NCBI GenBank assembly: GCA_937926545.1
Contig: CALAZW010000003.1
Span: 1-9,945 of the forward strand
Length of the DNA: 9,945 nucleotides
Direction: 5' to 3'
DNA from: an uncultured Helcococcus sp.
GTDB taxonomy: Bacteria; Bacillota; Clostridia; Tissierellales; Peptoniphilaceae
Each line of letters begins with the position of its first letter. Position 1 is the first letter of the stretch. A program made the translations under genes and the position numbers. The notes beneath the pieces were generated by a model. The model was not told the DNA's origin and searched no databases. It was given only the letters and a program-made list of their open reading frames with translations. Below are positions 1 to 5,884 of the stretch, piece after piece.

Positions 1-12
1 GACGACTTATTA

Positions 13-41
13 ATATTATCACTTATTATTTATCTTGTCAA
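13..41 (-). promoter_or_regulatory. Tandem stable-RNA-type promoter, copy 1 (leftmost)
   Basis: Read on the minus strand, TTGACA (36-41) is followed by a 17-base spacer and TAATAT (13-18). A TGA directly before the -10 makes it an extended -10. Transcription would start near position 6 and leave the window at its left edge. The same -35, spacer length, TGN and -10 recur in two more copies to the right, and the discriminator ends in AAGTCG. A perfect -35 in a tandem array is typical of rRNA or other stable-RNA promoters. The gene served lies outside the window. Confidence 0.7.
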
Positions 42-99
42 GTTCTTTTTACTTTCTCCTTGGAAAACCAAAGCGCCTGACTTCATAAGCAACTTTTAT

Positions 100-128
100 A
101 TATTAACATCTTATACTCGACATGTCAA
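100..128 (-). promoter_or_regulatory. Tandem stable-RNA-type promoter, copy 2 (middle)
   Basis: On the minus strand this is TTGACA (123-128), a 17-base spacer ending in TGT, and TAATAT (100-105). An AT-rich discriminator containing AAAAGTTG follows. The expected start is near position 93. It lies 87 bases upstream of copy 1 in the direction of transcription, and the spacer sequence is not conserved with the other copies. Conservation is therefore confined to the sigma-factor contacts and the start region, which argues for functional promoters rather than a plain DNA repeat. Confidence 0.7.
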
Positions 129-171
129 ATTATTTAGAAACTTGAATATGTCTTTCAAAGACGACTTTTCT

Positions 172-200
172 ATATTAGCAAGAATACTAGGCCTTGTCAA
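172..200 (-). promoter_or_regulatory. Tandem stable-RNA-type promoter, copy 3 (upstream-most)
   Basis: On the minus strand this is TTGACA (195-200), a 17-base spacer ending in TGC, and TAATAT (172-177), with the discriminator AGAAAAGTCG. It lies 72 bases upstream of copy 2. The sequence behind the -35 (201-236) is A/T-rich, as an UP element would be. A perfect 13-base palindrome, GTCTTTCAAAGAC (150-162), sits just downstream of the expected start near 165 and could form a small hairpin at the RNA 5' end. Confidence 0.7.
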
Positions 201-259
201 ACTTTCTTATAAGTTTATTTTATATCATAAGTAAGTCTTCCTTTATATGTAATCTTTTT

Positions 260-1270
260 TTACCTCTTACTTAGTTTTTTCTTCCTAAGCCTAACTTCCT
301 CTTCCAATCTATCTGATGTTTCATCATCTATTGAATACATGGTTGTCCTAAAAGGATAACCGGCCCCTCTAAGTTCTCTCATCTTGGCTGGGCTTATAGG
401 GTCTTCACTTATATCTATAAAGTCTATCAGATCTACATAGTACTTGTCTTCCCTGATCTTTTTCCAATCCTCAGTCTTTCTTTCACTATTTACCAGCCCA
501 AAGGCAACAATTCCATCTCCGGATTTATATAGAAAAACCCGATCTCTAACCTGTAACCTATCTATCTTTTCCTTCCAACCAGTTACATAGGCAGCAGCTA
601 TTTGTCTTTCAAGCATTTCTTTATGGGCCTCTTTATAATTATTGTAGTTGGTGTTTATTATATAGTTGTTGGTTTCGTAGTCTAAGAGTTCCTTATTAGG
701 CATATACCTGTCTATTTCTATAAAGTTTCTATCTTCTATACTGTAGACCCAATAAATTAAGCCATCTATATTTACCCCCTGGCTCTTCCAATATTCTATG
801 GCTTCTATGGTCTTTTGATCCATACCATTGGTTACGACTATAAAGTTTTGTTTGCCATTAAAGTCACCTTCTTCCAAGGACTTGTCCAAACCAAAATATT
901 CTCTATGGTTTTCTTTTAAGCTAAGGTCCTCTTTCTTTGTATATTTAAGATAAAGACCTTCCAACTCTTCATACCTACTGGCCCCAAATATTTGTCCATA
1001 TCTTAAAACCTGTAGAAGGTTTTCTTCCTTGGCCTTCCAGCGCTTTAATTCAAAGATATAAAGGCTGCCCTTCTCATCTATAGCCATAATATCTGGTTCT
1101 TCTTGAAATTTTCTTTCCTTGAAAATTGGCATAAGATTTCTGCTGGAAATAAAGTCATCTATGTTTTTAATTAACATATTTTCCAAATCCTCTTCCAACC
1201 ATCCTATAGCCTCCAGATTTGTTCTTTGAATTTTCTTGTGTTTTCCCCTATCTTCTAATTCATATAGCAT
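260..1270 (-). CDS. PD-(D/E)XK nuclease with C-terminal EVE/PUA-like domain; candidate modification-dependent restriction enzyme
   Basis: The 336-residue soluble protein has no signal peptide or membrane segment. An acidic helix near 25-35 leads into a PD-(D/E)XK core: D60 in EEPD, then E74 and K76 in FELKR, then a QxxxY motif (Q87 to Y91) as in RecB-like and NucS-like nucleases. The active site looks intact. Residues about 225-310 contain the stretch DRVFLYKSGDGIVAFG, which resembles the start of EVE/PUA-like beta-barrels that bind modified bases; this second assignment is less sure. AGGAGG (1276-1281) lies five bases before the ATG. The gene follows an Xre regulator, 35 bases away across an intrinsic terminator, and no methyltransferase is nearby. 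The inferred role is cleavage of modified or foreign DNA; a DNA-repair nuclease is the main alternative. No terminator was seen after the stop, so transcripts may run into the leftward promoter cluster. Confidence 0.75.
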   Translation of the reverse strand: MLYELEDRGKHKKIQRTNLEAIGWLEEDLENMLIKNIDDFISSRNLMPIFKERKFQEEPDIMAIDEKGSLYIFELKRWKAKEENLLQVLRYGQIFGASRYEELEGLYLKYTKKEDLSLKENHREYFGLDKSLEEGDFNGKQNFIVVTNGMDQKTIEAIEYWKSQGVNIDGLIYWVYSIEDRNFIEIDRYMPNKELLDYETNNYIINTNYNNYKEAHKEMLERQIAAAYVTGWKEKIDRLQVRDRVFLYKSGDGIVAFGLVNSERKTEDWKKIREDKYYVDLIDFIDISEDPISPAKMRELRGAGYPFRTTMYSIDDETSDRLEEEVRLRKKKLSKR

Positions 1271-1280
1271 AGGATCCTCC

Positions 1281-1314
1281 TATATATAAAAAGGGAAATA
1301 GTAAACTATTTCCC
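1281..1314 (-). terminator. Intrinsic terminator between the Xre regulator and the nuclease gene
   Basis: On the minus strand, GGGAAATAG and CTATTTCCC form a perfect 9-bp stem with a four-base loop (arms 1293-1301 and 1306-1314). TTTTTATATATA (1281-1292) follows. The stem contains the stop codon of the Xre gene. The nuclease ribosome binding site overlaps the last base of this tail, so no room remains for a separate promoter after the hairpin. Nuclease mRNA must therefore come from read-through or from a promoter inside the Xre gene. Confidence 0.8.
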
Positions 1315-1512
1315 CTTCTCTTCCTTATCATAAAAAACCTCTTCAACTGCCAGGTCAAAATACTTTGATATTTTCAGGGCCAAATCCAAGGTTGGATTAT
1401 ATTTGTCATTTTCTATCGCATTTATGGTCTGTCTGGTGACATCCAAAATATTGGCCAATTCTTCCTGAGTTAAATCTTCTCTCTTCCTAAGTGCTTTAAT
1501 ATTGTTTTTCAT
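1306..1512 (-). CDS. Small Xre-family (Cro/CI-type) helix-turn-helix regulator
   Basis: The 68-residue protein is almost entirely one HTH_3 domain. It runs from KNNIKALRKREDLTQEELA through the recognition-helix region VTRQTINAIEND to a C-terminal helix ending in basic and acidic residues. The TRQTINAIEN block is characteristic of the short YozG-like branch of Xre regulators. It should bind DNA as a dimer. Upstream of the ATG only a weak AGGATG-like ribosome site is visible, and candidate promoter boxes (TTGATA near 1597-1602 or 1616-1621) have poor -10 partners. It is the first gene of a minus-strand pair with the nuclease and is divergent from the MarR gene. Its size and place before a nuclease resemble controller proteins of restriction systems, but many such regulators have other targets. 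Confidence 0.85.
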   Translation of the reverse strand: MKNNIKALRKREDLTQEELANILDVTRQTINAIENDKYNPTLDLALKISKYFDLAVEEVFYDKEEKGK

Positions 1513-1720
1513 ATCTTCACATCCTATATTTACGGTTAAAGTTTAATTTACTTCGTGATCTGGTCCTAAATGTCTTAGTATCTTTACTTTCTACAATATC
1601 AAAATCCTAGATAAATATCAAAATATTTTTATTTTAATTACCAATAATTGGTTCTAGTTACTTTTATTCTTAAGACTTTTCCAAAATAATAACTATTCTA
1701 GAGCTTTTGAAAACTTTCTA

Positions 1721-1749
1721 TTGACTTAAGCCCCAAAGAAGAATATAGT
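1721..1749 (+). promoter_or_regulatory. Promoter of the marR-ABC exporter operon
   Basis: TTGACT (1721-1726) and TATAGT (1744-1749) are 17 bases apart, each one base off consensus. The expected start near 1756 gives a leader of about 40 bases before the MarR gene. The -10 lies wholly inside a palindrome, so a bound repressor would block polymerase. Confidence 0.7.
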
Positions 1750-1772
1750 ACTATATCGGACTATATTAGTAC
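1743..1772 (+). promoter_or_regulatory. Probable MarR operator on the operon promoter
   Basis: ATATAGTACTATAT (1743-1756) is a perfect 14-bp palindrome covering the -10 hexamer. A second, imperfect one, ACTATATTAGT (1760-1770), is centred about 15 bp downstream. The outer arms GTACTA (1748-1753) and TAGTAC (1767-1772) also form a perfect inverted repeat. AT-rich palindromes of this size on a -10 are typical MarR sites, so autorepression is the simplest reading. Confidence 0.6.
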
Positions 1773-1793
1773 CAAGTTATACTAGGAGGCAAG

Positions 1794-2228
1794 ATGAAAA
1801 GATCAGAAATAAACTATGAGTCCTATTCAATCTGGGCCCAGGCAACAGCCCTCTATGCTAGATGGGCCAATGACAATAAGATGTCCTATCCAGAAATGGT
1901 AGTGCTCTATGCCCTCATGACTAGGAAAAACTTAAGCCAGAAGAAAATATGTGAAAACTATGGCTTAACCAAACAAACAGTTAACGGACTAATTAATACT
2001 TTAGAGAAAGAAGAACTTTTAAGCCTTACAACCAACCCTCAGGATAAAAGAGAAAAAATTATCCATCTTAATGATGAGGGACAGGCCTATGTTAGCCAAA
2101 AGGTTGGAAGGTTAGTAGAGATTGAAGAAAGTATATATAGAAAGATTGGGTATGAAAGGATTAAAGAGTCCAATGATACCATGAGTCTTTATAATCTACT
2201 TTTGGAAAAAGAACTGGAAAATAAATAA
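1794..2228 (+). CDS. MarR-family winged-helix transcriptional regulator
   Basis: The 144-residue protein is of normal MarR length. N-terminal helices lead to the helix-turn-helix at about residues 47-75, where SQKKICENYGLTKQTVNGL contains the recognition helix. The wing follows, with the DKREK turn near 83-87, and C-terminal helices complete the dimerization region. AGGAGG (1784-1789) lies four bases before the ATG. The gene is first in a plus-strand operon with two ABC half-transporters and stands directly after palindromes on its own promoter. By analogy with MarR-controlled multidrug exporters it probably represses itself and the exporter until a small molecule binds. No cysteine pair or other obvious sensor motif was seen, so the ligand cannot be guessed. 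Confidence 0.9.
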   Translation: MKRSEINYESYSIWAQATALYARWANDNKMSYPEMVVLYALMTRKNLSQKKICENYGLTKQTVNGLINTLEKEELLSLTTNPQDKREKIIHLNDEGQAYVSQKVGRLVEIEESIYRKIGYERIKESNDTMSLYNLLLEKELENK

Positions 2229-2274
2229 CCGCCATCCTAGATGGTTAAATTTCAGACTAAATAAAGGAGGTAAT

Positions 2275-4008
2275 ATGAAATTTATATGGAAATATTTAAA
2301 AAATTATAAGAAGTACATCTTCCTAAACTTCCTATGCGTTTTTGGCTTTGTCCTAATACAAATAGGTATACCTACTATATTAGCCACAGGTATAAACAAT
2401 CATTTTCTAAACAATGATTCTGGCTACATACTAAAATTAGGGCTTGCCATGACCCTAATAACTATAATAGGCCTAATATCTTTAATAGTTTTAGCCTATT
2501 CAACCAATAAACTGGTATCAGAACTTGTTAAGGATGTTAGAAATGACTTTTTCAAGAAAACCCAATACCTTTCCAAGGACGAATACGATAAGTTTGGAGT
2601 ATCCAGACTGGTTACCAACATCGGTACTGATGCCTATACCATAATGCAATTTTTAATTATGGTCTTAAGAACAGGCTTTATGGCACCTCTTATGTTTATC
2701 ATAAGTTTGGCTATGATCTTCTCCCAAAGTAAATCTTTGGCAGTAATAACCTTGGTGTCCATCCCCCTTATGCTGGTTGCCATATATTTGGTAAATAATA
2801 GGACCAAGCCTCTTTCTGAGCAACAACAAGAAGGCCTGGATGAAATAAACCTACAAATAAGAGAAAGTCTTACAGGTATGGGAATTATAAGAGGTTTTAA
2901 CAATGAAGACTTTATGACAGATAGGTTTGACCAATCAAGTATGCGCTATGCTAACATTTCCAAAAAAATGTTTCAAACTGTAGCCTTCATATCACCTGTT
3001 TTCACCATATCCTTTACCATAGTTATTGCCTTTGTTATGTATATAGGCGCCCAACAAATCCATCTAGGACTTTTAGAATATGGTAGTTTGGTAGCCTTTA
3101 TAGAATATGTATTTCATGCTCTTTTTGCCTTCTTAATGTTGGCAGTTGTTCTTATGATGTATCCAAGGGCCTCTGTTGCAGCAGCAAGAATTGAAGAAGT
3201 AATGCAGGAAGAAGCCAATATTCAAAATAAGAAAAACCCTGTTACATCAACTGACAGTCAAGGCTATGTTGAATTTAAAAATGTATCCTTCTCCTATAGC
3301 GACAGTTCAGAGAAATCTGTTCTTAAAAATATATCCTTTACAGCAAGTCCTGGAGAAACGGTTGCCTTTATAGGAAGTACAGGTAGTGGTAAATCCACTC
3401 TTATGAAATTAATTCCTAGAATAGTTGATGCCAATGAGGGACAAATCCTGGTAGACGGTGTTGACGTTAAGGACTATGACCTAAGATATCTAAGAGATAA
3501 GATGGGTTATGTTCCTCAAAAATCAGTACTTTTCTCAGGAAGCATAAGAGATAACCTTCTCTTCGGTAATACAAGCGCAAGTGAAAAAGATCTGGATTTG
3601 GCCTGTCAAATTGCCCAAGCATCTGACTTTATAGCCTCTAATAAAGAAGGCTTAAACAGAAAACTTGCTGAAGGCGGTAGCAACCTTTCTGGAGGACAAA
3701 GACAAAGGCTATGTATAGCAAGAGCCTTGGTAAGAGATGTTCCCATCTATATTTTTGATGATAGTTTCTCAGCCCTTGACTATAAGACAGACTCAGTTTT
3801 AAGAAAGAGATTAAAAGAAGAAATAACCGATGCAACCTTCTTTATTGTAGCCCAAAGGGTGGGTACAGTAATGGATGCAGATAAAATACTAGTTTTAGAA
3901 AATGGAAGTGTAGTAGGCATGGGAACCCATAAGGAATTACTTAAGACCTGTGATGTCTACTATCAAATAGCTAGTTCACAACTTACAAAGGAGGAATTGG
4001 AAAGATGA
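2275..4008 (+). CDS. ABC exporter half-transporter, degenerate-site subunit of a heterodimer
   Basis: The 577-residue protein has a type I exporter membrane domain of about six helices (roughly residues 14-300) and a C-terminal nucleotide-binding domain. Visible motifs are Walker A GSTGSGKST (367-375), Q-loop Q415, a canonical signature LSGGQRQR (471-478), Walker B IYIFDD (491-496) and D-loop SALD. Asp496 replaces the catalytic glutamate, and Gln527 in VAQRV replaces the switch histidine. These are the hallmark changes of the weakly hydrolysing subunit in heterodimeric exporters such as BmrCD, LmrCD and TM287/288. AAAGGAGGT (2263-2271) serves the ATG, 46 bases after marR. The stop overlaps the next start by four bases, so the two genes are translationally coupled. 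A multidrug or peptide substrate is likely from family and MarR context but is not shown by sequence. Confidence 0.93.
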   Translation: MKFIWKYLKNYKKYIFLNFLCVFGFVLIQIGIPTILATGINNHFLNNDSGYILKLGLAMTLITIIGLISLIVLAYSTNKLVSELVKDVRNDFFKKTQYLSKDEYDKFGVSRLVTNIGTDAYTIMQFLIMVLRTGFMAPLMFIISLAMIFSQSKSLAVITLVSIPLMLVAIYLVNNRTKPLSEQQQEGLDEINLQIRESLTGMGIIRGFNNEDFMTDRFDQSSMRYANISKKMFQTVAFISPVFTISFTIVIAFVMYIGAQQIHLGLLEYGSLVAFIEYVFHALFAFLMLAVVLMMYPRASVAAARIEEVMQEEANIQNKKNPVTSTDSQGYVEFKNVSFSYSDSSEKSVLKNISFTASPGETVAFIGSTGSGKSTLMKLIPRIVDANEGQILVDGVDVKDYDLRYLRDKMGYVPQKSVLFSGSIRDNLLFGNTSASEKDLDLACQIAQASDFIASNKEGLNRKLAEGGSNLSGGQRQRLCIARALVRDVPIYIFDDSFSALDYKTDSVLRKRLKEEITDATFFIVAQRVGTVMDADKILVLENGSVVGMGTHKELLKTCDVYYQIASSQLTKEELER

Positions 4009-5777
4009 AAAAATCATTAAAAAAATTGTTTTCTTTTATGAAACCCTATAAGTTTAAGTTTTACCTATCCATCTTTTTCTCCTCCATCTATACCTTGGCC
4101 AGGGCCAGCCAACCTCTTTTTATAGGTATGGCCATATCTGAGCTTGCTAGAAATGTTAAGGAAGGAGAGATAAACTTTAACTATATGGGCACCATAGTGG
4201 TAGTTTTAATAATTACCGGCCTTATAGATGCCTTGGGAGATTATTTATCCAACTACCTTTTATCTGAGGCTGTTCAAGATACTACCTTGGATTTAAGAAG
4301 GGGACTTTATAATAAACTTAATAGACTTCCTGTGTCCTATTTTGATTCTAGGCAACAAGGTGAAATTTTAAGTAGACTTACAACAGATGTAACTGTAATT
4401 AGTGAGGCCATGCAACAAAGCTTACTACAAGTTTTAACTGCCGTTTTATCACTGGTATTTAGTTTTATCTTTATGTTCTACCTATCTCCTTTCTTTGCCC
4501 TAGTAGCTTTGATCATGTTACCCTTGTGTGTACTTGCCTTTAAGCGTATAGCCAATATGGGCCAGCCCCACTTTAAGTCCCTACAAGATTCACTGGGAGA
4601 TTTAAATGGTTATACCCAAGAATACTATTCAGGTAATATGGTTGTTAAGTTATTTAACCAGGAAGAGGATGTAATAGAAGGATTTGAAAAGGTTAATGAT
4701 AAATTGACCAAGGCCAGTTTTAAGGCAAACTTTCTATCCAGTACTATAAATCCTATCCTAAGTAGTATAACCTACTTTTTCTATATTGGACTTTTCCTAG
4801 TCCTAGCCCTACTAGTTTTAGACAAGCCACTTTTAGTTTTTGGCTTTACCCTAGCAGGTGCCATGGAAATAGGAGCTATCCAAGCCTTTATCCAATATGT
4901 TTGGCAGGCCAGTGGACCTATAGGACAAATTACCCAATTATCCAATCTTTTCCAAACTGCCATAGCTTCTTTAAGCCGTGTTATGGAAGTATTTGATGAA
5001 GAAGAAGATAAGGATGTTAAGGAAAAATTCCAAATGGACAATATAACAGTTGATGGAAATATCCAATTCAAAGACGTACAATTTGGTTATTCACCAGATA
5101 AACTTCTTATGGATGGAATAGATATAGATATTAAGGCTGGAGATACAGTGGCCATAGTTGGACCTACTGGCGCTGGTAAGACCACTCTTATAAATCTTTT
5201 AATGAGATTCTATGACTTAAATGGAGGTCAAATAACCATAGATGGTCTAGGCATAGATCAAATAAGTAAAAAACAATCCAGATCTCTCTTTGGTATAGTA
5301 GATCAAAATCCTTGGCTTTATTCTACAACCATAGAAGAAAATATAAGGTTTGGTAGACTGGATGCAACCTATCAAGAAGTTATAGAGGCGGCTGAACTTG
5401 CCAGGGCAGACCACTTTATAAGAACCCTTCCTGAAGGCTACAAAACAGTCATAAATGAAGATACTACCAATGTGTCCCAAGGAGAAAAACAGCTTATTAC
5501 CATAGCCCGTGCCCTATTAAAAGATCCAGAAATTTTAATCCTAGATGAGGCAACCTCTTCTGTAGACACAAGATTGGAACACCTTTTACAAGAGGCCATG
5601 GACAAGGCCATGGAAGGAAGGACAAGTTTTATCATAGCCCACAGATTATCAACTATAAGAAATGCAGACTTAATCTTGGTTATGCAGGAAGGTTCCATTG
5701 TAGAACAAGGAAACCACCAAGACTTAATAGAACAAGGTGGTATCTATAGGGACCTTTATGAAAGTCAGTTCCAATAA
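4005..5777 (+). CDS. ABC exporter half-transporter, catalytic-site subunit of a heterodimer
   Basis: The 590-residue protein has a six-helix exporter domain (roughly residues 15-310) and a nucleotide-binding domain. The latter carries Walker A GPTGAGKTT (386-394), Q-loop Q434, Walker B LILDEA (511-516) with catalytic Glu515, and switch His546 in IAHRL. Its signature is NVSQGEKQ (489-496) instead of LSGGQ. The defect is therefore complementary to its partner: this Walker A/B pairs with the partner's intact signature to form the active ATP site, while its altered signature faces the partner's Asp/Gln site. The ATG lies within the ATGA overlap with the upstream gene, with AAAGGAGG (3987-3994) ten bases ahead. 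It is the last gene of the MarR operon and is followed by a strong hairpin terminator. Export of drugs, peptides or lipids across the cytoplasmic membrane is expected. Confidence 0.93.
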   Translation: MKKSLKKLFSFMKPYKFKFYLSIFFSSIYTLARASQPLFIGMAISELARNVKEGEINFNYMGTIVVVLIITGLIDALGDYLSNYLLSEAVQDTTLDLRRGLYNKLNRLPVSYFDSRQQGEILSRLTTDVTVISEAMQQSLLQVLTAVLSLVFSFIFMFYLSPFFALVALIMLPLCVLAFKRIANMGQPHFKSLQDSLGDLNGYTQEYYSGNMVVKLFNQEEDVIEGFEKVNDKLTKASFKANFLSSTINPILSSITYFFYIGLFLVLALLVLDKPLLVFGFTLAGAMEIGAIQAFIQYVWQASGPIGQITQLSNLFQTAIASLSRVMEVFDEEEDKDVKEKFQMDNITVDGNIQFKDVQFGYSPDKLLMDGIDIDIKAGDTVAIVGPTGAGKTTLINLLMRFYDLNGGQITIDGLGIDQISKKQSRSLFGIVDQNPWLYSTTIEENIRFGRLDATYQEVIEAAELARADHFIRTLPEGYKTVINEDTTNVSQGEKQLITIARALLKDPEILILDEATSSVDTRLEHLLQEAMDKAMEGRTSFIIAHRLSTIRNADLILVMQEGSIVEQGNHQDLIEQGGIYRDLYESQFQ

Positions 5778-5832
5778 AATAAAAATAGACAGTAGTAAAG
5801 ATATTTAAGTAGTTAAGAAAAATAGACAAAAT

Positions 5833-5878
5833 AAAAGTGAAGGTTTCTATGGTTATTCCATAAGGCCTTCACTTTTTT
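5833..5878. terminator. Bidirectional intrinsic terminator between convergent transporter genes
   Basis: AAAAGTGAAGG (5833-5843) pairs with CCTTCACTTTT (5866-5876), and an inner stem TATGG/CCATA (5848-5852, 5858-5862) caps it. The plus strand continues into six T's (5873-5878). The minus strand continues into TTTTATTTT. It ends the exporter operon from the left and the MacB-like gene from the right. Confidence 0.85.
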
Positions 5879-5884
5879 ATTTAC

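Noticed and set aside
201..236. Inverted repeat ACTTTCTTAT / ATAAGTAAGT (9 of 10 pairs) downstream of the nuclease gene
   Set aside because: The loop is 16 bases, the stem is A/T-rich and no T-run follows on the minus strand, so it is a poor terminator. It more likely reflects the A/T-rich region behind the promoter copy 3 -35.
2231..2245. Short hairpin CCATC-CTA-GATGG between marR and the first exporter gene
   Set aside because: A five-pair stem without a T-run is not a convincing terminator, and the exporter genes have no promoter of their own here, so an operon is the simpler reading.
4781..5698. Several long minus-strand open frames opposite the second exporter gene
   Set aside because: They lie antisense to strongly conserved ABC motifs, lack ribosome sites and have no protein-family features.
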